DNA of 64,000 nucleotides from Flavobacterium swingsii (GCF_900111965.1 NZ_FOJT01000004.1:1-64000); one strand, 5' to 3'. Counted from the stretch's first letter, positions 1 through 9,465 are shown. Translations and numbers: made by a program. Notes: generated by a model from the sequence alone, not told the origin.

Positions 1-1552
1 ACCCGACGGGAAAATACTGGTAGGAGGTGATTTTACAACATATAATGGTGGAACAGAAAATAAAATTATCCGTTTAAATAGTGATGGAACCAAAGGCTCT
101 ACTTTTATTACTGGAACAGAGTTTAATAATGCTGTTAATTCTATTGCTATTCAACCCGATGGGAAAATACTAGTAGGAGGTGATTTTGGAGTAACAAATT
201 ATATTATCCGTTTAAATAGTGATGGAACCAAAGATACTACTTTTAACACAGGAACAGGGTTTAATAATTATGTTAAGCTTATTGCGGTACAACCTGATGG
301 GAAAATCTTGCTAGGAGGTGATTTTACAACATATAATGGTGGAACAGAAAATTATATTATACGTTTAAGTAGTGATGGAACCAAAGACTCTACTTTTACT
401 ACTGGAATAGGGTTTAATGCTGGTGTTGATGACATTTCTATTCAACCCGATGGGAAAATACTAGTGGGAGGTAATTTTACAACATATAAAGGAGTAACCC
501 AAAATAGAATTATCCGATTGAATACCGATGGAACGAAAGATACTACTTTTACTACTGGAATAGGGTTTAATAGTGTTGTTGATGACATTGCTATACAATC
601 CGATGGGAAAATACTAGTGGGAGGTTTATTTACAACCTATCAAGGAGTAACCCAAAATAGAATTATCCGTTTAAATAGTGATGGCACTAAAGATACTACT
701 TTTAACACGGGAACTGGGTTTAATAATCCTGTTTATGCCATTGCTATACAACCCGATGGGAAAATACTTGTGGGAGGTAATTTTACAACATATAAAGGAG
801 TAACCCAAAATAGAATTATCCGATTGAATACCGATGGAACGAAAGATACTACTTTTAACACAGGAACAGGGTTTAATAATTATGTTTTTGCCATTGCTAT
901 ACAACCCGATGGGAAAATACTGGTAGGAGGTTATTTTACAACATATAAAGGAGTAACCCAAAATTATATTATACGTTTAAATAGTGATGGAAGCAAAGAC
1001 TCTACTTTTAATATTGGAACAGGGTTTAATAGTATTGTTGATGACATTGCTATACAATCCGATGGGAAAATACTTGTGGGAGGTAGTTTTACAACCTATC
1101 AAGGAGTAACCCAAAATGGAATTATCCGATTGAATAGTGATGGAACCAAAGATACTACTTTTAACACCGGAACAGGGTTTAATGATTTTGTTTCTACCAT
1201 TACTATACAAACCGATGGGAAAATACTAGTGGGAGGTAATTTTACAACCTATCAAGGTAATAACCAATCGGCTATGTTAATTGGATTGCATTCAGGTTTA
1301 ATTTTAGCTACTGAAAATTTTAGTGATTCAAATCGTTTTGGAATTTATCCTAACCCTGTAAAGGATATTTTAACCATAAATTCATTAGACAATGATGTAA
1401 TTACAGCTGTAAAAATTCACGACTTACAAGGAAAACTAATACAAGAAACAGCAAGTACTACAATTCCTTTAAGTAATCTTTCGGCAGGGATTTATATGGT
1501 TAAAGTTACAACTGAAAAAGGAGAAGAAACTAAAAAATTCATTAAAGAATAA
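1..1552 (+). CDS. Secreted delta-60-type repeat protein with T9SS type A sorting domain (5' truncated)
   Basis: The reading frame is open from base 2, so the gene begins upstream of the window and the start and signal peptide are not seen. At least nine copies of a roughly 50-residue unit are visible, each carrying a P-D-G-K-I-L-V-G-G core followed by F-T-T-Y and I-I-R-L-N-x-D-G-T-K-D; the second visible unit is shortened by about five codons. This is the delta-60 type repeat, expected to build beta-propeller-like folds. The last about 75 residues (I-Y-P-N-P-V then a G-I-Y-M-V-K-V core and a K-K-F-I-K-E end) are a T9SS type A sorting domain, so the protein should cross the outer membrane and be released or surface-attached. 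The substrate or ligand is unknown. A strong hairpin follows the stop codon. Confidence 0.85.
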   Translation, partial: PDGKILVGGDFTTYNGGTENKIIRLNSDGTKGSTFITGTEFNNAVNSIAIQPDGKILVGGDFGVTNYIIRLNSDGTKDTTFNTGTGFNNYVKLIAVQPDGKILLGGDFTTYNGGTENYIIRLSSDGTKDSTFTTGIGFNAGVDDISIQPDGKILVGGNFTTYKGVTQNRIIRLNTDGTKDTTFTTGIGFNSVVDDIAIQSDGKILVGGLFTTYQGVTQNRIIRLNSDGTKDTTFNTGTGFNNPVYAIAIQPDGKILVGGNFTTYKGVTQNRIIRLNTDGTKDTTFNTGTGFNNYVFAIAIQPDGKILVGGYFTTYKGVTQNYIIRLNSDGSKDSTFNIGTGFNSIVDDIAIQSDGKILVGGSFTTYQGVTQNGIIRLNSDGTKDTTFNTGTGFNDFVSTITIQTDGKILVGGNFTTYQGNNQSAMLIGLHSGLILATENFSDSNRFGIYPNPVKDILTINSLDNDVITAVKIHDLQGKLIQETASTTIPLSNLSAGIYMVKVTTEKGEETKKFIKE

Positions 1553-1570
1553 ACTTTTAAACTACCAATA

Positions 1571-1605
1571 AAAAAATTCCAACTACTTATAATTGGAATT
1601 TTTTT
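1571..1605. terminator. Bidirectional Rho-independent terminator
   Basis: A 12-bp stem (1571-1582 with 1593-1604) has A-runs on the left arm and T-runs on the right arm, so it can stop transcription from both convergent genes, the delta-60 repeat gene (+) and tex (-). Confidence 0.85.
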
Positions 1606-1611
1606 AGGTTT

Positions 1612-3738
1612 TTATAAAATCATCGTCAACTGAATGCGTTTTCTATCTTCGTCTACTTCAGTCACTTTTACGGTAACGTGTTGGTGTAACTTGACTACTT
1701 CATTTACATCGCTCACAAAACCTGCTTTGAGTTGCGAGATATGAACCAGTCCGCTTTCCTTAGTTCCAATATCTACAAAACAACCAAAATTGGTAATATT
1801 ATTGACAATTCCTGGTAAAATCATTCCGGTTCTAAGGTCTTTTATGGTTTTTACATTGGGATCAAATTCGAAAACTTTGGCCGATTTTCTCGGATCTAAA
1901 CCTGGTTTTTCGAGCTCTTTTATAATATCTTTTAAGGTTAATAAACCTATTTCTGGTGTAATATAATTGTCTGGTTTTATTAGAGCGGTTTTTTCTTTAT
2001 TGGCAATTAAATCATGAACAGAAAGTTTTAAATCTTTTGCCATTTTCTCGACAATTCCATAAGCTTCAGGATGCACCGCCGAATTATCTAACGGATTTTT
2101 CGCATTTGAAATTCTGATAAAAGCCACGCCTTGTTGGTAGGCTTTTTCGCCCAATCGTGGTACTTTTTTTAATTGTTTTCTATCTTCAAACGGTCCGTTT
2201 TCTGAACGATATTGCACAATATTTTCGGCTAGTTTTTCGCCTATTCCAGACACATAACTCAACAAATGTTTACTGGCTGTATTGATGTTTATTCCTACTG
2301 AATTTACGCAACGAATTACCGTATTATCTAGTTCTTCTTTTAGTTTTGTTTGATCTACATCGTGCTGATATTGTCCTACTCCAATAGCTTTTGGATCTAT
2401 TTTTACCAATTCTGCCAACGGATCCGAAAGTCGTCTTCCAATAGAAACAGATCCACGAACGGTAACGTCATAATTAGGAAATTCATCTCTTGCTATTTTT
2501 GATGCCGAATATACCGAAGCACCTGCTTCTGAAACTATAAAGACTTGAACTGGTTTATCAAAAGCAATTTTTTTGATAAAAAACTCAGTTTCTCGGCTCG
2601 CTGTTCCGTTTCCTATAGAAATTGCATCAATAGCATAAGCGTTTACCATCGACCGAATTTTTTTCATCGCCATCGCATCTTCGTTTTGTGGTGCGTGCGG
2701 ATAGATGGTTTCGTTGTACAACAAATCCCCTTTTTCGTCGAGACAAACTACTTTACAACCACTTCTAAAACCTGGATCGATTGCTAAAATTCGTTTTTCA
2801 CCCAAAGGTGGCGCTAATAAAAGTTGTCCTAAATTATTGGCAAAAACTTGAATAGAATTGGCATCAGCTTTGGCTTTAGCTTCTTGCAAAGCTTCGTTCG
2901 AAATCGCTGGAGTTAACAATCTTTTGTAACTGTCTTCAATAGCCAATTGAACATGAGAAATGGCAGAACTGTTGTTGTTTTTGATGATAATTTCATCAAT
3001 TAAATCATAAGCTTCATCTAGATCAACTTCGATTTTTAGTTTTACAAACCCTTCGTTTTCTGCACGAAGCATGGCGAGTAATCTGTGTGAAGCTGCTTTT
3101 GTTAAATTCTCACTCCAATCGAAATACTGACTGAATTTTTGTGCCGCTTCTTCTTCTTTTTTGGCTTTTGAAACCTTTGTTGTTATAGTAGCTTTTCGTT
3201 CGTATAATCTTCTGAGTTGTTTACGAACATATATGTTTTCATTAATCCATTCGGCAATAATGTCTCGTGCGCCTTGCAGAGCAGCTTCTTCATTAATGAC
3301 ATTTTCATTCAAATATTGTGTAGCTATAAAATCGACATCATCATTTTTCTGATCCATGATGATTTTTGCTAATGGTTCTAATCCATTTTCACGAGCGACA
3401 TCGGCTTTGGTTTTTTTCTTCTTTTTATATGGTAAATACAAATCTTCTATTTCTTGTAAATCGAAACTTTCAGAGATTTTTTTATTCAATTCTGCCGTTA
3501 ATTGTCCTTGTTCTGTAATCGCTTTTAAAATAGCTTCTTTTCGTTTTACAATTACATCATATTCCTTGTTTAACTTGGCAATTTGCTCGATAAAAACCTC
3601 ATCAAGATTTCCTGTTGTGTCTTTTCGATAACGAGAAATAAAGGGAATCGTGCAATCTTCGTCCAGTAATTTTACGGTTGCTTCAATATTTTTTGGCGTC
3701 GTTGCAACTTGTTTGGCTATAAATTGTATGTTGGTCAT
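1612..3738 (-). CDS. tex: Tex family RNA-binding protein (transcription accessory protein)
   Basis: This 708-residue protein matches the usual length and layout of Tex, a nucleic-acid-binding factor linked to transcription and RNA turnover. In order it shows an N-terminal helical region containing I-P-F-I-S-R-Y-R-K, a YqgF/RNase H-like fold (I-L-A-I-D-P-G-F-R-S-G, about residue 320), a helix-hairpin-helix part (N-I-N-T-A-S, then Y-V-S-G-I-G) and a C-terminal S1 domain (G-I-V-N-N-I-T-N-F-G-C-F-V-D-I-G, about residues 640-705). The ATG at 3738 lies 32 nt downstream of a good minus-strand -7 element. The gene is transcribed alone, divergent from the DUF1294 gene and convergent with the repeat protein to its left. 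The assignment rests on family knowledge; nothing is unusual in the protein. Confidence 0.95.
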   Translation of the reverse strand: MTNIQFIAKQVATTPKNIEATVKLLDEDCTIPFISRYRKDTTGNLDEVFIEQIAKLNKEYDVIVKRKEAILKAITEQGQLTAELNKKISESFDLQEIEDLYLPYKKKKKTKADVARENGLEPLAKIIMDQKNDDVDFIATQYLNENVINEEAALQGARDIIAEWINENIYVRKQLRRLYERKATITTKVSKAKKEEEAAQKFSQYFDWSENLTKAASHRLLAMLRAENEGFVKLKIEVDLDEAYDLIDEIIIKNNNSSAISHVQLAIEDSYKRLLTPAISNEALQEAKAKADANSIQVFANNLGQLLLAPPLGEKRILAIDPGFRSGCKVVCLDEKGDLLYNETIYPHAPQNEDAMAMKKIRSMVNAYAIDAISIGNGTASRETEFFIKKIAFDKPVQVFIVSEAGASVYSASKIARDEFPNYDVTVRGSVSIGRRLSDPLAELVKIDPKAIGVGQYQHDVDQTKLKEELDNTVIRCVNSVGININTASKHLLSYVSGIGEKLAENIVQYRSENGPFEDRKQLKKVPRLGEKAYQQGVAFIRISNAKNPLDNSAVHPEAYGIVEKMAKDLKLSVHDLIANKEKTALIKPDNYITPEIGLLTLKDIIKELEKPGLDPRKSAKVFEFDPNVKTIKDLRTGMILPGIVNNITNFGCFVDIGTKESGLVHISQLKAGFVSDVNEVVKLHQHVTVKVTEVDEDRKRIQLTMIL

Positions 3739-3770
3739 TGCGGAATTTTAGATTGTAATATTAGAATTAC

Positions 3771-3798
3771 CAAAAATAATACCTTTGCGCTTATTCAA
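3771..3798 (-). promoter_or_regulatory. tex promoter
   Basis: On the minus strand TATTTTTG (3771-3778) fits the Bacteroidetes -7 consensus TAnnTTTG, with TTG (3796-3798) 17 nt upstream as the -33 element. It lies back to back with the divergent DUF1294 promoter. Confidence 0.7.
3780..3787 (+). promoter_or_regulatory. Promoter -7 element of the DUF1294 gene
   Basis: TACCTTTG matches TAnnTTTG exactly. A TTG lies at 3753-3755 (24-nt spacer). The G is followed by 18 nt and then the ATG at 3806, a spacing shared by several genes in the window. The element includes an upstream in-frame TTG at 3785, which argues that this TTG is not the start codon. Confidence 0.65.
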
Positions 3799-3805
3799 AA
3801 AAATT

Positions 3806-4069
3806 ATGACTGTTATTTTAATTTATTTTTTCATCATCAATATTATTGGATTTTTTCTAATTGGTTATGATAAAAAAATGGCTGTTGCGAATAAATATCG
3901 AATTGCTGAAAAAACATTGTTATTAATTGTCCTTCTTGGCGGAGTTATTGGTTCCGGATTGGCGATGCTTTTCTTTAGACATAAAACTTCTAAAATCTCT
4001 TATTTATTGAAGTTTTTTGGGGTCATTGTTCTTCAAATTTTATTTATTTTTTTATTAAAAACCACCTAG
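3806..4069 (+). CDS. DUF1294 small membrane protein
   Basis: From the ATG at 3806 this is an 87-residue protein with an N-terminal hydrophobic helix and further membrane segments. Between them lies the DUF1294 signature: G-Y-D-K near the start, R-I-A-E-K-T-L, G-G-V-I-G-S, and F-F-R-H-K-T-S-K. The role of the family is not established. An in-frame TTG at 3785 would add seven residues but sits inside the -7 promoter box, so it would be at or before the transcription start; I therefore chose the ATG. The gene appears monocistronic: its promoter is immediately upstream and a strong bidirectional terminator follows the stop. Confidence 0.85.
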   Translation: MTVILIYFFIINIIGFFLIGYDKKMAVANKYRIAEKTLLLIVLLGGVIGSGLAMLFFRHKTSKISYLLKFFGVIVLQILFIFLLKTT

Positions 4070-4084
4070 TTTGTTTCTAAAAAC

Positions 4085-4116
4085 AAAAAAGTTGCTTTTT
4101 ACAAAGCAACTTTTTT
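4085..4116. terminator. Bidirectional Rho-independent terminator
   Basis: A perfect 14-bp stem (4085-4098 with 4103-4116) around the tetraloop TTAC has six A on one flank and six T on the other. It separates the DUF1294 gene (+) from pyc (-). Confidence 0.9.
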
Positions 4117-4133
4117 ATAGGAATAAAAACTAT

Positions 4134-7100
4134 TTAATTTACTTGCAACACACAATCATCTTGCTCTATCATTGCGTTTTCTTTTAGCAATATTTTAGAA
4201 ATGATTCCGTCCTTTAGGGAACAAATTGTGGTTTCCATTTTCATGGCTTCAATAACAAATAAAGGAGTATTTTTCTTTACTTCATCGTTTTCATTTACCA
4301 TAATTTTTACTAATTTTCCTTGTAACGGTGCTCCAATATCATTGGATCCAGAAATTTTAATGTTGCTTATTTTGGTAGATTTTATTGCATTATCTTTTAC
4401 AAGAACATTTCTAGTTTGTCCGTTGATTTGGAAATAAACTTCTCTAAATCCTTCCTCATTAGGCTCTCCCATGTATCTAAATTTTATCAAGAGATTTTTT
4501 CCCCAAGCTAAATTTACTAATACTTCTTCGTTCGGTTTTAAAGGGTAATAAAAGGTTGGTGTTGCCAATTTTTCGACTTTTCCGAAATGTTTTCTAAATG
4601 CATAAAAATCACTAAAAACCTTAGGAAACATGATGTAAGAAAGTAAATCTTCGGTGGTTAATTTATCATCAAATTTTTCGTGTAGTTTTTTTAATTCTAA
4701 TTTGAAATCAACTGGTTCTAGGTGTGCATTTGGCTTTTCAGTATAAGGCTTTTCGTCTTTTAATATTATTTTTTGAAGTGCTTTAGGGAATCCCCCAAAA
4801 GGTTGTCCCAAATCGCCTCTAAATAATTGTTTGACCGATTCTGGAAACGCAAGCGTATCTCCTTTTTCCATCACATCGTTTGCCGTCAGATTATTTGATG
4901 TCATAAATAAAGCCATGTCTCCAACTACTTTTGATGACGGTGTGACTTTTACAATATCACCAAACAACTCGTTGACTACAACATAATTTTGTTTAATGGT
5001 TTCAAATTTATCTTCCAATCCCAAACCACGAGCTTGCGGAAGCAGATTAGAATATTGTCCGCCTGGGATTTCGTGATTGTAAACTTCTGCCGTTCCTGCT
5101 TTTAGTTCGCTTTCAAAAGGATAATAATATTCTCTTACGACTTCAAAATAATTTGAATATTCATTTAATTTTTTTAAATCTATTGGATTTTCTCTTTCTG
5201 ATCCTTGTAAAGCAGCTACTAGTGAATTAAAATTTGGTTGTGAAGTTAATCCGCTCATAGAAGCAAGAGCAACATCGACCACATCGACACCTGCTTCAAT
5301 CGCTTTTAGATAAGTCGTAGATTGAATAGATGATGTGTCGTGTGTGTGCAAATGAATTGGGATAGAAATATGTTTCTTTAATTCTTTTATTAACACTTCG
5401 GCAGCATAAGGTTTTAATAATCCCGCCATATCCTTAATAGCTAGCATATGAGCTCCCGCCGCTTCTAATTCTTTGGCTAAATCTACATAATATTGCAAGT
5501 TGAATTTTGGTCGATCAGGGTTTAATATATCTCCTGTGTAGCAAATACAAGCTTCGGCAATGGCATTTGTTTTTTCTCGAACAATTTTAATACTGTGTCG
5601 CATCCCTTCAATCCAGTTTAGGGAATCGAAAATTCTAAAGACATCAATCCCGTTTTCGGCACTTTTAATAATAAATTGTTCTAAAACATTGTCTGGATAA
5701 GCGGCATATCCTACAGCGTTGCTTCCTCTAAAGAGCATTTGCAATAATACGTTTGGCGCTGCTTTTCTAATTAATCTTAATCTTTCCCACGGGTCTTCGT
5801 GTAGAAAACGCATGGTTACATCAAAAGTAGCGCCACCCCAAACTTCCATAGAGAATAATTGAGGAAAATTTTTTGCCATTCCTTCGGCAACTTTAAGAAT
5901 ATCGTGGTTTCTTAGTCGGGTTGCAAAAAGCGATTGGTGTGCATCACGTAAAGTAGTATCGGTATAAAATATTTTCTTTTCGTTTTTTATATATTCAATA
6001 AATTTATCTCTACCCAATTCGTTTAGTAAATCCTTTGTTCCTTTTGGATATTCTTTACTGGTAATTGCTGGAATAAGTGGTTTTCTAAAAGTTTTATTGG
6101 CATCATAGTTTTTTATATCTGGATGACCGTTTACTTTTAGTTCGGCTAAATATTTTATTAGTTTAGTTCCTCTATCCTGAGAATACTCATATCTTGGAAC
6201 AAGTAAATGCGGATTGTCTGGGATAAAATTGACTGTTGTTTCTCCGCTTCTAAAAGTATCGTTAGACATTACATTGATAAGAAATGGAATGTTTGTTTTT
6301 ACGCCTCTAATTCTAAATTCTTCTAATGTTCTACGCAAACGATCTGAAGCGCCTTTTAATGTTCTTCCGCTCGAGGAAACTTTGACCAACATTGAATCGA
6401 AAAAAGGTGAAACCACAACACCCGAATAACAACTTCCTTCGTCGAGACGAATTCCGTATCCGCCAGCGCTTCTGTAAGCGATAATGGTTCCGTAATCTGG
6501 TTTAAAATCATTCTGTGGATCTTCGGTTGTGATTCTGCATTGTATCGCCCATCCGTTGCATTTTATATCATCTTGACTGTGAATAAATATCTGATTGTGG
6601 GTAAGTGGATGTCCTGCGGCAATAATAATTTGAGATCGTACAATATCTATTCCTGTTATTTCTTCTGTAATAGTATGTTCTACCTGAATTCTTGGATTTA
6701 CTTCAATAAAATAAATATTTTCTTCTTTATCTACTAAAAATTCGACAGTACCTGCATTATTATAATTTACGTGTTTGGCGATTTTTACTGCATAATCGAA
6801 CAATCGTTTTTTTGTTTCTGGTTTTAATATTGATGGCGCTACCTCAATTACTTTTTGAAATCTTCGCTGAACCGAACAATCTCGTTCATAAAGATGCACA
6901 ATATTCCCATAATTATCTCCTAAGATTTGAACTTCAATATGTTTGGGATTGTCTATAAATTTTTCGATAAACATGGTGTCATCACCAAATGCTTTTATCG
7001 CCTCGCTTTTTGCGTTTCCAAAAGACATTTCCATCATATCTGGTGAATGAACCACGCGCATTCCTCTTCCTCCGCCTCCAGCCGCAGCTTTAAGCATAAC

Positions 7101-7580
7101 TGGATATCCTATTTCGGCTGCTTCAGACAGGGCGTCTTCTACAGAATTTAGTGGAATTTTAGAATCCTTAATTAAAGGAACGTCTACTGCTCTTGCTACT
7201 TTTTTGGCTGCAACTTTATCTCCCAATTGGAGCATAACTTCGACACGTGGCCCTACAAAAATGATTCCCTCTTCAAGACATCTTCTTGCAAAATCTACAT
7301 TTTCTGACAAAAACCCATAACCTGGATGTATTGCATCTACTTGATTCTCTTTGGCAACATTGATAATTTCTTCGATATCTAGATACGGTTTTAAAGCCTC
7401 CGATTCGTCTCCTATTTGGAAACTTTGGTCGGCTTTATACCTGTGCAAAGAATACCTGTCTTCATAAGTATAAATAGCTACTGTGTTGATTTTTAATTCT
7501 GTAGCCGCTCGTAAAACGCGAATAGCAATTTCCCCCCTGTTTGCAACAAGTAGTTTTTTGATGGTTAGATTTCCGGTCAT
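4134..7580 (-). CDS. pyc: Pyruvate carboxylase
   Basis: This 1148-residue protein has the full single-chain pyruvate carboxylase layout, making oxaloacetate from pyruvate, bicarbonate and ATP to refill the TCA cycle. Residues about 5-460 are the biotin carboxylase half with the glycine-rich ATP-grasp loop K-A-A-A-G-G-G-G-R-G-M and E-V-N-P-R-I-Q-V-E-H. About 535-1000 is the carboxyltransferase (T-L-R-D-A-H-Q-S; metal ligands in H-L-H-T-H-D) with the conserved post-CT domain. The C-terminal biotinyl domain carries E-A-M-K-M-E-T, with the biotin-accepting lysine near residue 1114. The length agrees with the family. The gene sits alone between a terminator and the CDF transporter gene; no clear TAnnTTTG box is visible in the 166 bases upstream. 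Confidence 0.97.
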   Translation of the reverse strand: MTGNLTIKKLLVANRGEIAIRVLRAATELKINTVAIYTYEDRYSLHRYKADQSFQIGDESEALKPYLDIEEIINVAKENQVDAIHPGYGFLSENVDFARRCLEEGIIFVGPRVEVMLQLGDKVAAKKVARAVDVPLIKDSKIPLNSVEDALSEAAEIGYPVMLKAAAGGGGRGMRVVHSPDMMEMSFGNAKSEAIKAFGDDTMFIEKFIDNPKHIEVQILGDNYGNIVHLYERDCSVQRRFQKVIEVAPSILKPETKKRLFDYAVKIAKHVNYNNAGTVEFLVDKEENIYFIEVNPRIQVEHTITEEITGIDIVRSQIIIAAGHPLTHNQIFIHSQDDIKCNGWAIQCRITTEDPQNDFKPDYGTIIAYRSAGGYGIRLDEGSCYSGVVVSPFFDSMLVKVSSSGRTLKGASDRLRRTLEEFRIRGVKTNIPFLINVMSNDTFRSGETTVNFIPDNPHLLVPRYEYSQDRGTKLIKYLAELKVNGHPDIKNYDANKTFRKPLIPAITSKEYPKGTKDLLNELGRDKFIEYIKNEKKIFYTDTTLRDAHQSLFATRLRNHDILKVAEGMAKNFPQLFSMEVWGGATFDVTMRFLHEDPWERLRLIRKAAPNVLLQMLFRGSNAVGYAAYPDNVLEQFIIKSAENGIDVFRIFDSLNWIEGMRHSIKIVREKTNAIAEACICYTGDILNPDRPKFNLQYYVDLAKELEAAGAHMLAIKDMAGLLKPYAAEVLIKELKKHISIPIHLHTHDTSSIQSTTYLKAIEAGVDVVDVALASMSGLTSQPNFNSLVAALQGSERENPIDLKKLNEYSNYFEVVREYYYPFESELKAGTAEVYNHEIPGGQYSNLLPQARGLGLEDKFETIKQNYVVVNELFGDIVKVTPSSKVVGDMALFMTSNNLTANDVMEKGDTLAFPESVKQLFRGDLGQPFGGFPKALQKIILKDEKPYTEKPNAHLEPVDFKLELKKLHEKFDDKLTTEDLLSYIMFPKVFSDFYAFRKHFGKVEKLATPTFYYPLKPNEEVLVNLAWGKNLLIKFRYMGEPNEEGFREVYFQINGQTRNVLVKDNAIKSTKISNIKISGSNDIGAPLQGKLVKIMVNENDEVKKNTPLFVIEAMKMETTICSLKDGIISKILLKENAMIEQDDCVLQVN

Positions 7581-7746
7581 GTGAAGTAGTAAATTGAGTT
7601 GTGTGTGTTAATTTTTGACTAAATTACAAAAAAAACAGAAACAAGCTCAAAAACGCAAATAATTTATACCTAAAAATAGGTATTAAAAATAATATCGCAA
7701 TAAAAAATGCTTTTTTTGATTAATTATTGTCAATTATATAATTTTA

Positions 7747-8646
7747 CTAATCCTGAACGATAAAATCCTTAGAATCTTCTTTCTGAAATTCAGGTTGAAT
7801 ATTAATGTGGTTAATATTGAATTTTTCTAACAAAACAGCTTCCATTTTCTCTAATAAAATATTGAATTCACTCATTTTTATATCTTCCGAACAATCTAAA
7901 TGTGCTTCGAGGTGCAATTCGTGATCGTTAAGATGCCAAACATGAATGTGATGCAGTTTGTTTACACCCGAAATTTGGTGAACCTCGCGAACCAATTCTT
8001 TAATATCAATATCGGATGGTGTAAAAAGCATCAACATTTTTGTAGATTCTTTCAGTAAATCATAACCAACATAAATTAAATAAAGTGCAATAGCGAGAGT
8101 CAAAGCGCTGTCTATCCAATAAATTTGATATAATTTCATCAGAATTCCTCCTATTAAAACCGCGACAGAAGCCATCATATCTGTAAAAAGATGAATATAT
8201 GCCGATTTTATATTTATATTATGGTCTGCATCTTTTTTGAGCATTAATGCCGAAATACCATTAATCACAATCCCTAAAATGGACATCCAAATCACTAAAT
8301 TAGATTTAATTTCTTGTGGATTTGAAAATCGATGTGAAGCTTCAAAAATTAAATATATCGCCACCACAATCAAGGTAATCGAGTTCACAAAAGCCGCAAT
8401 AAGTTCTGCTCGTTTGTAACCAAAAGTTTGGTCTAATGAGGCTTTTCTTCTTGATAAAACATTGGCGATGTAACTAAAAATTAAAGTCAAAACATCGGAA
8501 AAATTATGCAAAGCATCAGAAATTAAAGCTAAACTTCCCGAAAGAATGCCACCAATAACTTGTGCTACTGTAATGACAATATTTAAAACTATCGAAAATA
8601 AAAGGTTTTTACCTTGTACTTCGTGGTGTGAATGGTTGTGTGACAA
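7747..8646 (-). CDS. Cation diffusion facilitator (CDF) metal exporter
   Basis: This 299-residue transporter has a His-rich N-terminus (S-H-N-H-S-H-H-E), six predicted membrane helices and a cytoplasmic C-terminal domain, as in CzcD/ZitB proteins that export zinc or related divalent metals in exchange for protons. The paired H-x-x-x-D metal-site motifs are visible in helix 2 (S-D-A-L-H-N-F-S-D) and helix 5 (H-L-F-T-D). The start is a TTG two nucleotides after the stop of the preceding 83-residue gene, so translation is probably coupled. It is the last gene of the rpiB operon. The exact metal cannot be told from sequence; zinc is most likely by family. Confidence 0.9.
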   Translation of the reverse strand: MSHNHSHHEVQGKNLLFSIVLNIVITVAQVIGGILSGSLALISDALHNFSDVLTLIFSYIANVLSRRKASLDQTFGYKRAELIAAFVNSITLIVVAIYLIFEASHRFSNPQEIKSNLVIWMSILGIVINGISALMLKKDADHNINIKSAYIHLFTDMMASVAVLIGGILMKLYQIYWIDSALTLAIALYLIYVGYDLLKESTKMLMLFTPSDIDIKELVREVHQISGVNKLHHIHVWHLNDHELHLEAHLDCSEDIKMSEFNILLEKMEAVLLEKFNINHINIQPEFQKEDSKDFIVQD

Positions 8647-8648
8647 AA

Positions 8649-8900
8649 TTAATTTTTTCTTTTTTCAATTTCTATTTGTACTTTTTTTAATTCCGTAGAG
8701 TTATTAGCAAGAAAAAACATAGAACCCAATATTAAAAAAACATGCATAGCACCACTACTTTTTTTATAAATAGCAAAAAAGGTAAATACAACTGAAAATA
8801 CTGAAATAATCACAAATGTTTTATTTCTCTTCGTTAAAGCTGTTTGTTTTAATACTAACTCTTCTAGCGATAAATTTGAGTAATCTTTTTTGTCAGTCAT
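8649..8900 (-). CDS. Small two-helix membrane protein
   Basis: I do not recognise a family. The 83 residues show a short acidic/Leu-rich N-terminal helix (L-S-L-E-E-L), two adjacent hydrophobic segments (about residues 28-44 and 52-66) and a charged C-terminal helix ending K-R-K-N. This suggests a small inner-membrane protein with both ends in the cytoplasm. It lies between rpiB (36 nt upstream) and the CDF transporter (2 nt downstream) on the same strand with no terminator or promoter between them, so the three genes are probably co-transcribed. No function can be assigned. Confidence 0.7.
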   Translation of the reverse strand: MTDKKDYSNLSLEELVLKQTALTKRNKTFVIISVFSVVFTFFAIYKKSSGAMHVFLILGSMFFLANNSTELKKVQIEIEKRKN

Positions 8901-8936
8901 AAATTAATTTGATTTAAAATTAATACATTTTTTTAT

Positions 8937-9365
8937 TTAACAACTAATTTTTCCCACTCTTGTAGCGTGTCTTCCGCCTTCAAAATTGGTGTTTAAGAAA
9001 ACATCTACCATTTCTATAGCTTGCTGAATCGAAGTATATCTTGCAGGAATACTTATAATATTGGCATCATTATGTTGGCGAGCCAAGGCGGCAATTTCTT
9101 TTATCCAACACAAAGCGGTACGAATTCCTTGGTGTTTGTTTGCTGACATGGCAATTCCGTTTCCGCTTCCACAGATGACAATACCAAAATCGGCTTTTCC
9201 TTCAGAAACATCGGTAGCAACTTTATGTCCAAAATCCGGATAATCAACACTATCAAAAGTATCTGTTCCGTGGTTTGTTACAGTATGTCCTTTTGATTCT
9301 AAAAATTGAACAATTGCTTTTTTGTAATCTGGTCCTGCGTGGTCATTTCCTATTGATATTTTCAT
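8937..9365 (-). CDS. rpiB: Ribose 5-phosphate isomerase B
   Basis: This 142-residue RpiB/LacAB-family enzyme interconverts ribose 5-phosphate and ribulose 5-phosphate in the pentose phosphate pathway. The N-terminus I-G-N-D-H-A-G holds the family Asp-His pair. The active-site cysteine lies in V-I-C-G-S-G-N-G (Cys65), where many family members have C-G-T-G-I-G. A conserved R-T-A-L-C-W segment and C-terminal G-G-R-H-A-T-R-V follow. The length is normal. It is the first gene of an operon with the small membrane protein and the CDF exporter, and an exact -7 box lies 21 nt upstream of its ATG. Confidence 0.95.
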   Translation of the reverse strand: MKISIGNDHAGPDYKKAIVQFLESKGHTVTNHGTDTFDSVDYPDFGHKVATDVSEGKADFGIVICGSGNGIAMSANKHQGIRTALCWIKEIAALARQHNDANIISIPARYTSIQQAIEMVDVFLNTNFEGGRHATRVGKISC

Positions 9366-9386
9366 TGTAGTTGTGTTTTGTGATTA

Positions 9387-9394
9387 CAAATTTA
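9387..9394 (-). promoter_or_regulatory. rpiB promoter -7 element
   Basis: On the minus strand TAAATTTG fits TAnnTTTG and lies 21 nt before the ATG. No perfect TTG is seen at the expected -33 position. Confidence 0.55.
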
Positions 9395-9465
9395 AGGAAA
9401 GTATTTAGATTGAAGCTGTTCTTATCGAAGTTTAAATTGTGATGTATTAAAGCCAATAAATTTTA

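Noticed and set aside
3785-3805. TTG start for the DUF1294 gene
   Set aside because: The TTG is part of the exact -7 box TACCTTTG; the ATG at 3806 is the likely start.
7244-7249. CACGTG in pyc as a parS site
   Set aside because: The flanking bases do not fit the parS consensus.
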